64,000 bases of DNA from Bugulina stolonifera (taxonomy: Eukaryota > Bryozoa > Gymnolaemata > Cheilostomatida > Bugulidae). The first letter of the stretch is position 1. Each line of letters opens with the position of its first letter. Positions 32,714-44,708 of this stretch are shown here, in pieces. The notes under the pieces are model-generated. The model searched no databases, was not told where the DNA came from, and worked only from the letters and a program-made list of their open reading frames with translations. The position numbers and the translations under genes are program-made. The DNA lies in the NCBI GenBank assembly GCA_935421135.1, contig OW285196.1:14691001-14755000 (forward strand), written 5' to 3'.

Positions 32714-35266
32714 CCATAATTTTCTAAAATTAATTGTTGATGATTAATTAACATTTTAACCAAGAATAAATGATTAACGCAAAAAGAAAAACTGGGAACT
32801 TTCATTACAGAGAGGCAGCAACAAGGAAGAGATTCAAGTTTACCAGACTGGTGCATTTCAACACACCCTTTTATTTGATTGCTCAAATGAAAATTTTGCA
32901 ATGATAAGAAAATAACTAAAACCGCTGTACGCCAAGTGATCAAAAATTAATAGAGCCGTCATAAAAGTACATATATGTATGCAATGTCAATGTAATGTAC
33001 ATGTAGTGCTTAAAGAAGTACTATGCAGTATTACATATATCATTATGAGCTGCAATTTTTATTTGACACTGCTTCTATTATAAATGATTGTATAATGTAT
33101 TGAATTTACTAAAATGCTAGGCATATATTTATACACTTTAGTCGCTATCAGGGGGTGAAGTCCCAAGTGCCATATTGCTGTGAAAACGATTACACCTTCA
33201 CCTTATTCAACCTGCAGTGATAGTAAAATATACTTGTTAGCTTATGCCCACCAGAAGGAATTGTCTTCTCAATATCACAACTACACAGGAGAGTACAACT
33301 CCTCAAGTAGCTTTCAACCAGAATTCTTAAGCTCATACATGTAGCTTTTAAGTATACACAAATTTCAACCCTAAGTCACAAGTCGGTTCATGACATCAGA
33401 ATTTAAGCAGCAATATTTTACTATTTTAATATTCGTGACTGGAGTGAAATTATACTGTATCAACTAGAACATACAAAATAAGATTATGTTCTCTCATCTG
33501 TACGTGTAGACTTGTCTGTAGATTGATTCACTATCAATACATGTATAACTAGATGTAGATGTAAATACTGGGGCTGTTTGAGGCAGGTTAAATGTAGATA
33601 GAATGGCAGTGCAAACCATTTTCGTTTTGTACCTAGTATATAATTGATCTAGTGAGATTAGTGTCTAGAGATCAATAGTACATAACACAATCACCTACTG
33701 GGTTGAAGTTATCCAATAGGATTTCTGTACGAGTCTTAGACTTAGAGCATCAGTGAGTTTTGCCATACTGTTAAATTCTGTCTTGTTCAGACTATACCTT
33801 GACTTGACAGACCTACATGAAATGATTCAGACATGTTACTTGTCTCAGACTACGAGGATATGTTACATGTATATATTATTGTTAGCTTCATCAACGCAGC
33901 ATACATATTCATAATTGCAGTTAATAGCTGTGCTACCCACTCAATATCCAACAGAAACATTCATAATAATTTATTGCCTTTGTGACCTCTTGGGCAGACC
34001 CTGGTCACAAATAAAAATCACAAGATAATTGTTCACCCAAACGGCTAATTGGCCTGGAAGTTTGCTCGGCCGGCCAAAACCCCCATAGCTCATCAGCACA
34101 CCTGACCTCTTCCAACAAAAATGACAATTTTGAATTTGACCTAAGCTGGTGTGTTCGCCACACTGTGGTGGATGCATGCGAAAAATATTTTAACAAAGTA
34201 GTGTCTGTCTGCAATTTCGGTCGAGAAGACACCATGTATTACTGAATTTTGATAACGCACTAGACATTATTTTGTCTGGTTTGGTATGTTTTGATCTCAC
34301 CAGCTAGCATCAGATTAGCTGTGTAATGTAAACATACAAGCTACCAGAAAAAGTTAGAAAGACAGTAAATAACAGTAGTGAAAGAAACTACAACAGTGTA
34401 CATAGTAGGTGGCTAATGTATGCAGAGCTACATGTAGGTAGCTGAATATAGCTGAAGGATTCTGTTAGTTTAATCCTACAAAGCAAATAGCCCATTTAGT
34501 ACTACAAATAGGTAGAACAGTTATCGGGTTGACTGCATTCCCTACTACACTCTTATAGGAAGGACACCCTGCAGAGCATAAAGTAAGTGATAATAATGTT
34601 ATCTCTAGTAAAATTTCTACTTGTAAAAGATAAGTTAGTGAGTACAAATGTTGTGTGAGATAATTGGCTTTATCTTACATGTGCATGCGCTGTGTAGGAA
34701 AGTACAATCATAATAATTATTAACAGCATCATCCTGTGTTTTGTACTTTCCTCACCGAGGGACATTTCGAAAAAGACAGTTCACAACAGGACGTTTCACA
34801 ACCAGACAGTTCTAGATTGGACAGTTCGGAACTGTGTGTAGATTATATTTAGAAGAACACAATTCACATATAACCAATTTTAGTTAATTAATCTAATTAT
34901 CTAAATAAAAAAAATTAATATCAAAAATAAAAATTAGTTGAAATCTGGTAGTTGGGGTTTGAGGTTGGGCATTTCGAACTGTCCGGTGTTGAACTGTCCA
35001 CCTTCGAAACGCCCTGTTTCAAACCGTCTTTTTCGAACAGTCGCACATTCGGCAAATGCACCTGTGCCAGAAACAATTAGAGCATTGTACTGTATTTTCA
35101 ATGTATATAATATAGACCCATAATTTGGTCTCAAAGTGTCCACCTTGAACATAATGTGAATTTACATGGAGCACTCCCAAATAGAGATTGAGTCTTGACA
35201 TTCTTGACAAATTGCTTCTTTTTTATCAGCATCTGTTTGTCAATCTTGTAGCATCATAGAAGCACA
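32714..35266. other. Junction of array units A and B; upstream region of copy B
   Basis: 32714-33860 continues the downstream flank of unit A and 34250-35266 is the upstream flank of copy B. 33990-34205 is a dispersed repeat also found inverted at 60841-61015. No coding exon is supported. A conserved AAAGTAAGTGATAATAATG string near 34580 (also near 38785) may be the donor of a 5' UTR exon, with acceptor at TTGTAG or CATAG just before the ATG. Confidence 0.5.
34765..35040. mobile_element. MITE-like foldback in the copy B upstream region
   Basis: About 70-bp imperfect inverted arms (34765-34835 and 34965-35040) carry repeated GGACAGTTC and TTTCGAA motifs around an AT-rich centre. It is absent from the matching place upstream of copy C. 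Confidence 0.55.
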
Positions 35267-36250
35267 ATGGCGGTGATATATAACTATGAAAGCATGAAGA
35301 ATCAGTACCCTACAGCTGACTATGTGGATATTGGCACCAGAGCCATAGCCTGCAGCAAGTGTGGACATGAGTTTGAGAACGTTGCCCATGAAGGCAAATT
35401 CGCTGACGCTGATGAGAATTTTATGTTCTACTATGGCTTTGCAAACTCTCACTTTGAATGTCTACTGGAAAATCCAAAAAGATTTGCCGATGGCCGTCTG
35501 AGAAAATCTTTGATAAAGAAAGATACTCCACTAGTCTATTTATTTATGATTCATGAGCTTCCTGAACCCATATGTACATTGTGCCCCGGGAAGCCAAAAC
35601 CAGAAGAAAAGAGTGACAGAATCAATGAGAGTGTGCTGCTGAGATTTTGCATCAAGTTGTTGGACAAGGCATTGGTGATAACCAAGCCTGGAGCTAACCA
35701 GTGTTTCTACAATCTTAGTCATCCAAAAGGAGGTCCACCATACACCTCATGGAAGAACCCACTGCGAGTGAAGTGTGTATATTGTCCTTTACATTCTCCT
35801 CTTGGTGCACATACTGATTCAGTTACACCCATACAAATGGAGTACAGTTACTTCTATCGGTTTACTGATACCGCGATTACTGCTAGAGTTGGCATAACCC
35901 CTGAAACTACCTTCGAGAAAACAGATCATCTACCAGAATATCATGCTCCTGCTGGTATACCTGTAATAACTATGTTAGTTTTTGGAGATCTTGAAGATCG
36001 ATTGTACTTCTGCGTCCACCACGCTCCAAGAAAGGCATTAATAAACCTTCTAGATCAATTGTTACACAACTTTGTAGTTCGTGACACCAGAACTGGCCTT
36101 TATTTCAGATACAAAGAGCAGGCTGCTGTTAAAAGAAAAACTTTGACTTCCTGTGCTGAATCACCAGAGCGTTCAAAAATACCCCGAACACCAGTAAAGG
36201 AGGCAACTAGGGCTTCGACCAGAACAGCCTCTTCATCTTCACAAAGATGA
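35267..36250 (+). CDS. CxxC family protein, copy B (327 aa, unknown function)
   Basis: An intronless frame starting MAVIYNYESMKNQYPTADY. Visible features are three cysteine pairs (CSKC near residue 29, CTLC near 105, CVYC near 170) that could bind zinc, an aromatic FYYGFA segment, a charged central region (RINESVLLRFCIKLLDKAL), the LPEYHAPAG block and a basic Ser/Thr-rich tail with KRKTL, possibly a nuclear signal. There is no signal peptide or TM segment, so it is probably cytosolic or nuclear. It is one of three copies in direct tandem with near-identical N-termini and diverged C-terminal halves. I recognise no family. The start is supported by the conserved AAGCACAATGG context in all copies. 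Confidence 0.85.
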   Translation: MAVIYNYESMKNQYPTADYVDIGTRAIACSKCGHEFENVAHEGKFADADENFMFYYGFANSHFECLLENPKRFADGRLRKSLIKKDTPLVYLFMIHELPEPICTLCPGKPKPEEKSDRINESVLLRFCIKLLDKALVITKPGANQCFYNLSHPKGGPPYTSWKNPLRVKCVYCPLHSPLGAHTDSVTPIQMEYSYFYRFTDTAITARVGITPETTFEKTDHLPEYHAPAGIPVITMLVFGDLEDRLYFCVHHAPRKALINLLDQLLHNFVVRDTRTGLYFRYKEQAAVKRKTLTSCAESPERSKIPRTPVKEATRASTRTASSSSQR

Positions 36251-39200
36251 TGAAAGGCGCCAGCTCCTCATGAAAAGACCATGGACTTTTTTTTCTTTTA
36301 TCAAAATTATTTAATTCTTTCTTGTGGTGTTCATCACTGGACCATTTTAAATCTTTCCTCTTTTTTTACTGTTTTTTTATTCTTCATGCTTGCTGTGTAA
36401 AATATTTCTGTGACTAACCAAATATAATGTTGCTGTGAACCTAATAGTAACCAGCGTAATCATGTATGAATAATTGAATATGGTAATGCACAACACTATT
36501 ATGGGTCTAACATCAAACAGCCAGTGTCCACTAATGGTACAGAGTCACTTTAATCTTATGATTTACATGAAACGAAACCAGCGCAGTTTATGTGCTCCAG
36601 ATTGCTAAAGCAGCGAGAATTTTACATAATATTGCTAAGAAAGTTGTTCTAGCCTTATCCTAACTTAGGCTCAATAAGATTCCCTTCAACCAAACTAGCT
36701 GTCATCCTGATCCTCTATTCCGCATTTTAACTGTCCACATAAACACATTTGCACTTAAATAGAAAGAGCTTTACATGAACAGTTGAAGTCTGGAAAGAAG
36801 CATCACAGTAAATTTGATTGATGGAAATTCCCGTCAAGCGTTCACTGGAGCTAGATGCCGATATTATGCATTTGGAAATGATATGCAAAACGAAAACTAA
36901 CCAAGAGCAGATAATTACCTATACAAATGTAATTTTCTAAAATTAATCTTGGATATCAATTAAGATTTTAGCCAAGGATAAACTATTAGCACTAAAAAGG
37001 AAGACCTGGAGACCCAGCGTACATGTATCATTATGAGCTGTGATTATTTGACAATGCTTCAACTTTACATGTAGATGTATAATGTATTGCATTTACTAAA
37101 ATACTAGATATATACTATGACTTTAGGTACTATCAGGGGGTGGAGTCCAGTGCCATGTTGTTGTGAAAACTATTACACTTTCATCTTTTCCAACCCGCAG
37201 CCAGACTAATATAAGTTAAGAAATGCTTATGCCTATCAGAAGAAATTGTCTTCTCAATATCACAACTACACAGGAGAGTACAACTCCTCAAGTAGATTTC
37301 AACTCACAGCATACAAATATAACTTTAATCCTGAATTATGAGACAGTTCATGACACTAGAATTTAAAGGGTTTATGTCATGTGTTTTAAGGTGCCATTAA
37401 GAGAATATAATATACATTGTACAATTATATTGAGTGCTTAGATATTTATTATTATAGTACTGTAGTTAGTTATCTTATGTTTGTGCCTTCCAGGCTATAT
37501 TTGGAACAACTAGGCCACAACACATGCATAGCCATTGACATGTAGAAGAAAGCAACAATATAGCAGTCATATGTAGTGTGCTCTGATGTTATACCGGACC
37601 TTAATGGGACCTATCTGGGACCTATCTGGCACCTATCTGGGACCTATCTGGCTCCTATCTGGAACCTATCTAGGACCTATCTGGGACCTATCTGGGACCT
37701 ATCTGGGACCTATCTGAAACCTATCTGGGGCCTATCTGGAACCTATCGTAACAATGCGGCATCTTATTTCTAACAAAAAGAATATCCTTCATCTTGTTCA
37801 ACCTGCAGTCAGACTAATGTGCTTGGTAGCTGAGCTAAAAATTGTTTGTGCCCATCAGAAGAAATTGTCTCCTCAATATTACAACTACAGAAGAGAGTAT
37901 AACTCCTTAACCAGCTTTCAACTAGAGCAAAATATAATTTCAGCTGTAAATTTTAAATCAATGCATAACATTAGAATTTAAGCGGCAATATTTTACTATT
38001 TAATAGTCGTGGCTGGAGTGAAATTATACTGTATCACTTAAACATACAAAATAAGATTGTGCTCCATCATCTGTACGTTTAGACTCGTCTGTAGATTAAT
38101 TCACTACCAATGTAACTACGTGTAGGTGTAAATATTGGGGTGGTTTGAGGCAAGTTAAATGTAGATGCAATGTAGGATAAGGGTGTAAGCAGTATCATTT
38201 TGTACCTAATAATAATATATAATTGACCTCCACGAAACAATTTCAGAGAAGGATTTAATGTTTCAAACTTACAGAATAGGTTACATGTACTTGTACATAA
38301 TTATATTGATTAGCTCCATCAACCCTGCATACATTCGCAATTAGAGAAAATAGCTGGTTTACCTACTCAATATTCAACAGAAAACTCATAATAATTTGTT
38401 AATTTTCTTTGCGACCTCTCAGACGGACCCTGTAAACAAAAACACACTATGTATCACTGAATCCTGATAAAGCACTAGACATTATTTTGTTTGGTTTGGT
38501 CTGTTTTAATCTCACCAGCTAAGATCAGATTAGCTGTGTACATGTAATATAAACATACTAGCTATCAGAAAGAGCTAGAAAGGCAGTAAATAACAGTGGT
38601 GAAAGTAGCTACATGTAGGTAGCTAATGTACACAGAGCTAGGTAGCTGGATATAGCTGAAGGACTTTGTTAGTTTAATCCTACAAAGCAAATAGCCCATT
38701 TACTACAAATAGGTAGGACAGTTATCGGGTTGGGTGCATTCCCTACCACACTCTTATAGGAAGGACACCCTGCAGAGCATAAAGTAAGTGATAATAATGT
38801 TATCTCTAGTAAAATTTCTACCTGTAAAAGATAAGTTAATGAGTACAAATGTTGTAGGAAATGGAGCAACTGGTTTAATACCGAGTAGGAATGGACTTCA
38901 ACCATTCTGCGTCTTTTATTTGGTTCATCAGTCAAATGCATTTGTGTTAGCAATAACCACAATGTACATCACAGCGCTTTCAGAATGTCTTGATCTATAT
39001 TTATATTATAATGTAGACCCATAATTTAGTCTGCAGGCATTCATCTCGGAAAACTTCACTCCTGAATGAATACTAATTCTTGGCACAATAGGCGTTTTAG
39101 GAAACTGTACTAGTTCATATGAGACTGCTTTTAATATCCGAACACAGCTTAAGCGTTAAGGCGACTAATGCTTGATTTCAAGGGGACTCCCCCTTGTTAA

Positions 39201-39390
39201 CAATAAATACCATTACCAGGCACACTAAAGTTAGCGATATTATATTATTATTGAATAAAATAACTTGTTATGACTGCAGATTGCTATTTATAAAGCTTGC
39301 ACGGTGCAGTATTCGAATACGCCTAATGTCTTGTTCATAAGCATCTGTTTGGCAACTCTCTTGTTTGTCTTGTAGTATTATAGAAGCACA
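36251..39390. other. Flank between copies B and C
   Basis: Downstream flank of unit B and upstream flank of unit C. A roughly 130-bp segment (GAAGAAATTGTCTTCTCAATATCACAAC type) occurs twice, at 37230 and 37855, around the 11-bp minisatellite. No coding exon is supported. Confidence 0.5.
37606..37748 (+). repeat. 11-bp minisatellite
   Basis: About 13 copies of GGGACCTATCT with one- or two-base variants. The open frame through it is a by-product of the repeat. Confidence 0.9.
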
Positions 39391-40383
39391 ATGGCGGTGG
39401 TGTACAACTATGAAAGCATGAAGAATCAGTACCCTACAGCTGACTATGAAAATATTGGGACCAGAGCCATAGTTTGCAGCAAGTGTGGACATAAGTTTGA
39501 GAACGCTGCCTATGAAGGCAAATTCTCTGACGCCGATATAGAATTTGTGTTCTACTACGGCTTCGCGAAGTCAGACTTTGAATGTCTATTGGAAGAACCA
39601 AAGAGGTTTTCTGACGGCCGTCGAAGAAAGTCTTTGATAAAGAAAGTTACTCCACTAGTCTATTTATTTATGATTGATGAGCTTCCTGAACCCATATGTA
39701 CATTGTGCCTCGGGAAGCCAAAGCCAGAAGACGAAAGTGACAGAATCAATGAGAGCGTTCTGCTGAGATTTTGCATCAAGTTGTTGGACAAGGCATTGGT
39801 GATAACCAAACCTGGAGCAGACCAGTGTTTCTACAATCTTAGTCATCCAAAAGAGGGTCCACCATACACAGCATGGAGAAACCCACTGCGAGTGAAGTGT
39901 TCATATTGTCCTTTAGAAGCTCCTTCAGGTGGACATACAGATTCAGTTACACCCGCAAAGCTGGAGTACAGTTACTTCTATCGGTTTAGTGATGCCGCCA
40001 TTACTGCTAAAGATGGCTATCCAACTGATGGAGACCTCGACAAAACAGATGATCTACCAGAATATCATGCCCCTGCTGGTACACCTGTAATAAGCATGCT
40101 ATGTTTTGGGGACCATGAAGATGGTATTTATTTCTGCATCCGGCACCTTCCAATTAGAATATTGCATAGCATCCTTGATAAGTTCTCAAATAATTTTTTA
40201 ATTCAAGACCTCAAAACCGGCTGTAACTTCAGATATAACTCACAGGCTGCTGGTAAAATGAAGACAGTGTTCTCTTGTTTTGCAAGGTCGAGCTCTCCAG
40301 AGCCACCCAAACAACTCCGAACACCTGTAAGACAACCACGGAGGACTTCGTCCAGACAAGGATCATCATCTTCACAAAAGTGA
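39391..40383 (+). CDS. CxxC family protein, copy C (330 aa, unknown function)
   Basis: Intact third member of the array, intronless, starting MAVVYNYESMKNQ in the AAGCACAATGG context. It is nearly identical to copy A in the first 170 residues and diverges towards the C-terminus. CSKC, CTLC and CSYC are conserved, as are GGHTDSVTP and LPEYHAPAGTPV. The basic tail ends TSSRQGSSSSQK. The strong match of the first half against a variable C-terminal third suggests gene conversion or constraint at the N-terminal side. No domain is recognised with certainty. Paired CxxC motifs about 70 residues apart fit a zinc-binding fold. Confidence 0.85.
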   Translation: MAVVYNYESMKNQYPTADYENIGTRAIVCSKCGHKFENAAYEGKFSDADIEFVFYYGFAKSDFECLLEEPKRFSDGRRRKSLIKKVTPLVYLFMIDELPEPICTLCLGKPKPEDESDRINESVLLRFCIKLLDKALVITKPGADQCFYNLSHPKEGPPYTAWRNPLRVKCSYCPLEAPSGGHTDSVTPAKLEYSYFYRFSDAAITAKDGYPTDGDLDKTDDLPEYHAPAGTPVISMLCFGDHEDGIYFCIRHLPIRILHSILDKFSNNFLIQDLKTGCNFRYNSQAAGKMKTVFSCFARSSSPEPPKQLRTPVRQPRRTSSRQGSSSSQK

Positions 40384-40999
40384 CAAAGAACACACCAGCT
40401 CTTCAAAAAAAAAAAAATAATGACCTATCTTCTTATTTCAGCATTTATTACATGTAATTCTTTCTTGGTGCCTTAATCTCTCTTTACTGCTTTTTATTTA
40501 TTATTCATGCTTGATTTGTAAAATATTTCAGAGACTAACCAAATATAGTGTTGCTGCTAACTTATTCATGTGAAACCCATTCATAATCTCTCCTCATAAA
40601 CCAAAATTTGCCAATTAATTAAATTTTTTAAAGGGAGAAAAATAATGTCAACTGCATTCAACAATCATTTTTTTCCAATAATTGTAATGGTATTTTCTCA
40701 GTCTGTGATTTTCAAGTATCCAAAGGTATTATCTACGCCTCAGCTTTAGCTTGAACTCACCAGAATTCTGCTTCTCAGCTGTCAAATTAACCTATTACTG
40801 TAACTGTCTACTTGGGATAGTCTTACAGCAGGACAAATTTATGTCCCAGATACAGTTGGACAACGTCTGTGCTCAGACCAATGTGTTGGAAGAACTCTAC
40901 CAGTAACAGGTATAAATTGTGGGAGTACCCTGCTCAGTACTCGGCTGCTACTGATAGGCACAGGGTAGCAGGGTGTGACCTATCGTTGTAGAACATAGG
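40384..40999. other. 3' flank of copy C
   Basis: Alignable with the downstream flanks of copies A and B for the first 200 bases (TTTGTAAAATATTTC, GACTAACCAAATATA). No gene is seen. Confidence 0.5.
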
Positions 41000-41187
41000 T
41001 GTTAAATAGTCAGGTTCGTAATATACTTGGCGTATTTAGGTACGTCTTCACTCACCGAAGTTCATGAAGATAAGGGTGAATAGTCTTCCTGTAGCGTAGT
41101 CTTTCGTTGTCCGGTTAGCCAATCAGCTCCGACCTTTAGCGTAGTCTCTTACGAGACGCTTAGAATAGCCGTAATGACTATATAACA
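41000..41187 (-). repeat. 3' LTR of the gag-only element
   Basis: 188 bp, from TGTTAAATAG to CTATATAACA in plus-strand order. It has a 14-bp deletion relative to the other LTR. Confidence 0.88.
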
Positions 41188-41795
41188 TGCCCTCTTCTCT
41201 TGGGCTTCCTCTGAGCTTTACCAACAACCTAGTAATGAAACTAAACTGGTATTGGATACGGTACAATGATCAACATATACGTAAAGCTTTTAAAAGCTGC
41301 TATATAATATGCCCCCTCTTGGTGTAAACATTACAATCACAATAATGTTCAAGAAGTACATTGAGCATATGCATTTAGTCACACATTGTACATGTGCACA
41401 CAGAAGGGTACAGGTCTTTCTAAGCCCTTTCAGTATTGTACACAGGGCTACTGAAGAAGTCCTTCTAGACATCAAGTCACCATTACCTTGGCTTACCTCT
41501 TTGTAGAGATTCACCTGAAAAGAGTATCACTCTATCTTCTTCCACTGTAGGATAGACTAGCGTTCTCTCCCACTCTTACGTCCTATGACACACTGCCAAA
41601 GGTAGAGATGGCTATGCCAGTCTACTTGAGATTCAGAAACCAACAAGAGGAACTGTAAAGATTCCTCCTCAGAAATCATTTCTGCTTTAGAAATGACTAC
41701 GCATTCTGCAACTTCTCTATGAAGAGTTAGTCGCACCATACATACTTCCTCTCCAGGAGAGTCAGTAAGTCAGTAGCTGTTGCCAAAGCAAGAGC
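41188..41795 (-). other. 3' untranslated region of the gag-only element
   Basis: Between the gag stop and the 3' LTR. Short open frames are present, but no pol remnant can be recognised. Confidence 0.5.
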
Positions 41796-44093
41796 TCAGT
41801 GTAGTGCACAACCACTACTACCACTGTACATCTGATAATACTCAGGTGTCACTATTAACCATGCTCTCTGTAGAAGCAGTGAATCAACCAACGCATTGAG
41901 AAATCCCATCCCTGCCATATTGTCCTTGACAACTTTTTCCTTTTCGCTGGCAGGAGTTCCGTCACTGGCCCACTCTTCTACTGAAGAAGAGCTACCACCC
42001 TGTGCACCCCGCACAGTACTCGCTGGTGTCTCACTAGGAAGCACCATTCTCTGCTGGGCCTGGGGCCCCCTCTCCTCTGCTGGGGCAGAGTCGCTAGCCT
42101 GTGCACCCTGCACAGTCCTTGCTGAAAGCACCACAGGTGTCGCGCTGGGAGACACCTCTTCTTGCACTACTGTGGTGGCTGCAGTGTTGGGCACCACAGT
42201 GGGTGTTGTCTCATGGGGAGACACCACCTTACTCTGAGAGCTAGAGGGGTTCAAGGAACCTGAACTAACACTGGGACGCACTGGTGTTACAGGAGCTGTA
42301 GTAACACCAGACCCGGAACCTTGGGCAAACTGGTTAGCAGCCAGTTCGAGGTTCCTGATGGCTTCCCTGACCGGTTCACCATCATCGTACTCTTTCTGAA
42401 GAGCAGCTCTTTCTCGAGCTATCTCACTCAGACCGAGTTCATACTGGCTCCTAAATGCCAATTCTCTCTCATTGAGAGCCGTACTTCTTCTCGAGAAGTC
42501 GTCAGTAGTCATTGCTGAGCTACTACGTAATCCACTTAAGAAAGTGGAAACCTGAGCAAGGAGAGAAGAGTTTGCACTCATCTCCTTGTCATGGGCCCTC
42601 GGTGCACAAGACACAAGGGGGTCCATGCCCAACCCCTTGGGTGATAGTCCCTCAGCGCGTGTCGGACCAGAAGAGGAGCGTTTCCTCTTCTTGCTATCGG
42701 AGCAACTGGCTCTGCCATAATGCCACTTCTTGCTAATATTATCTATTGACAATTTACAGGTAGGGTCCTGTAACATTGTCTCACATGCTTCCTCCTCTCT
42801 ACAATCAACGTAGGGTGAGGAGGCTATGACAGAACCTATAAATGTTTCTGTCTCACTAGAATCTATTACATCTACACTACTACAAGTAGGATTGACTATA
42901 TTAGATTTATTCTCTAGTTTGCTAGAGAATCTGACTTTTTTTACTCTAGAAGGACTCCATTGGTCCCCTCTAGACCGTTGGCACTGCCTAGACGAACTTG
43001 GAGAGTCCTTGAGATGGCGTTTGTTCCGCCTGGACTGGCAGTCCTTGGTGATGTGACCTTTTCTGTTACATACGTAGCAGGTGACCGTAGGACACTCTCT
43101 GGTATGATGTCCATGCTTACGACAATGATAGCACCGAGAGTCCTCTGAGTTATACCTCCTACAAGGTGAGTACTTTAAAGGACTGTCGTTGCTAGAATCC
43201 CTACGATGGTGGGATTCCCTACTCTCCTCAATACTGCTTCTAGGTCTATACCTAGAATACCTTCTAGAATTGTAACGGCTGTAGGAGCTGTTGCTAGTAT
43301 TGCTATCTCTACTAGTACTTCTAGGTCTATACTTATGACTAGATCTACGTCTAGTTACATTGCCTACAGATGGTTCATCTGATTCATTAATGTTATTTTT
43401 AATTACATTACAATAGCTCGGTTTATTGGAGCTTACATTACCCACTTCCTGTTTAATCACTCTATCAGTACTAGGGGTGTGCTTAAACTGCTTCAGGAGT
43501 GCATCCTCTTTCCTGGCAGTGTCTCTTGCTTTAAGCAAGGCTGTCAAGTCAGCCCATGTGAGTTCAGCTCGCTGGTAAAGTATTTGCCTAAGCGAGCTTT
43601 CACGCAAACCATTAACTGCGACCGAAACAGCGAGGCGTTGTCTATGCACTTCGCCTTGATCGCCAAAATCCAAATCCCTACTCAGTCGTTCTACTCTGAG
43701 TAGGTACATATGAAAATCTTCATCACATGCTTGTGAAGCAGTGACGAATCTACCATGTCTTAAAAAGAAACTATCTTTTTGCTCAAAGTGATCTGTTAAC
43801 ACTTTAAGTGCTCTATCATAGGCATCATCTGCGTTGTCTCGCAGATTGAAGCCTGAGGCAGTGAGGACAGCTTTGCCATCTCTCCCTGCCGCGCTAAGTA
43901 GGGCCAGTAGTTTAGTCCTACCCCTAAACCTATTCACTCTTGCCTCATTGGGTCCTTCTTGACCCATATTAAAGGTGGCTACTTCCACCACTATTTCGAA
44001 ATCTGTTAGCCATTCAGACCAACAGCCACTTACGTCATTCCCTACTATTTTTAATGTAGGGAAGCTATTCAGATCAATACCAGCAGCAGCCAT
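41796..44093 (-). CDS. gag: Gag-like polyprotein of the gag-only element
   Basis: 765 codons. It starts MAAAGIDLNSFP about 600 nt after the 5' LTR. Residues 1-225 look like a retrotransposon capsid region (WSEWLTDFEIVVEVA ... TWADLTALLKARD). A Ser/Arg-rich segment (about 235-315) follows. Two CCHC zinc knuckles are at about 319-352 (CYHCRKHGHHTREC and CYVCNRKGHITKDC). The long C-terminal half is Ser/Thr/Pro-rich and low in complexity. It probably packages element RNA. Gag with an RS-like spacer next to the zinc knuckles is unusual. The C-terminal half has no pol domain and may be an acquired sequence. Confidence 0.85.
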   Translation of the reverse strand: MAAAGIDLNSFPTLKIVGNDVSGCWSEWLTDFEIVVEVATFNMGQEGPNEARVNRFRGRTKLLALLSAAGRDGKAVLTASGFNLRDNADDAYDRALKVLTDHFEQKDSFFLRHGRFVTASQACDEDFHMYLLRVERLSRDLDFGDQGEVHRQRLAVSVAVNGLRESSLRQILYQRAELTWADLTALLKARDTARKEDALLKQFKHTPSTDRVIKQEVGNVSSNKPSYCNVIKNNINESDEPSVGNVTRRRSSHKYRPRSTSRDSNTSNSSYSRYNSRRYSRYRPRSSIEESRESHHRRDSSNDSPLKYSPCRRYNSEDSRCYHCRKHGHHTRECPTVTCYVCNRKGHITKDCQSRRNKRHLKDSPSSSRQCQRSRGDQWSPSRVKKVRFSSKLENKSNIVNPTCSSVDVIDSSETETFIGSVIASSPYVDCREEEACETMLQDPTCKLSIDNISKKWHYGRASCSDSKKRKRSSSGPTRAEGLSPKGLGMDPLVSCAPRAHDKEMSANSSLLAQVSTFLSGLRSSSAMTTDDFSRRSTALNERELAFRSQYELGLSEIARERAALQKEYDDGEPVREAIRNLELAANQFAQGSGSGVTTAPVTPVRPSVSSGSLNPSSSQSKVVSPHETTPTVVPNTAATTVVQEEVSPSATPVVLSARTVQGAQASDSAPAEERGPQAQQRMVLPSETPASTVRGAQGGSSSSVEEWASDGTPASEKEKVVKDNMAGMGFLNALVDSLLLQRAWLIVTPEYYQMYSGSSGCALH

Positions 44094-44708
44094 TTTAGCT
44101 CTGCTGTACTACACTCACGTAGCTACTCTACTTTCTACTCTACTTTCAATTCAATACCCAACTCTACTCTACTCTAACTCTACTTCACTTCTACACTAAC
44201 TCTACTCTAACTCTCCACTAAATCTACTCTAACTCTCCACTAACTCTACTCTAACTCTCCTCTAACTCTCCACTAACTCTACTCTAACTCTACACTAACA
44301 CTCACTTTCCCTTTCTCAACTCTCGCGCAGTCACGTGCCTCTGGTGTGACTACGCTACTACTCTCTTCACTCACGTAGCCACGCTAAACTGACGTGGTTA
44401 CGCTACGGAAACACTTTACTCTCACGTAGCCACGGCACTCTCGTGTGGCTACGCTACAAAAACTCTCTACTCTACCCTCACGTAGTCACGTTGCATTCAC
44501 GTAACTACGCTACCCCTCACGTAGTGCAGTCAAGGACTAGTGAGTCACTAAGTCCTTAAGGCTACACTACGCTACTCACTCACAGTCACTCCTCCTTGAG
44601 TGACTGCTACTCTTCCCCCGAAGGGTGCTCTTGATTATCTCAGTTGTAACCAGTAATACCTTTCAGTTTAACAATAATAATAAAAAAATTATCTTGCCAA
44701 CTGTGCCA
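44094..44708 (-). other. Leader of the gag-only element with two repeat families
   Basis: The 5' untranslated leader between the primer-binding site and gag. 44108-44310 is a pyrimidine-rich array of CTCTACTCTAA-type units. 44320-44600 carries repeated CACGTAGCCACG/CGTGGTTACG motifs, partly palindromic, which could fold as a packaging or dimerisation signal. Confidence 0.6.

Noticed and set aside
37576..37773. Repetitive frame with GTYLGPIWHLS-type units
   Set aside because: Translation of the 11-bp minisatellite; frame is incidental.
41896..43148. Several plus-strand frames over the gag-like gene
   Set aside because: Antisense shadows of the 765-codon gag frame.
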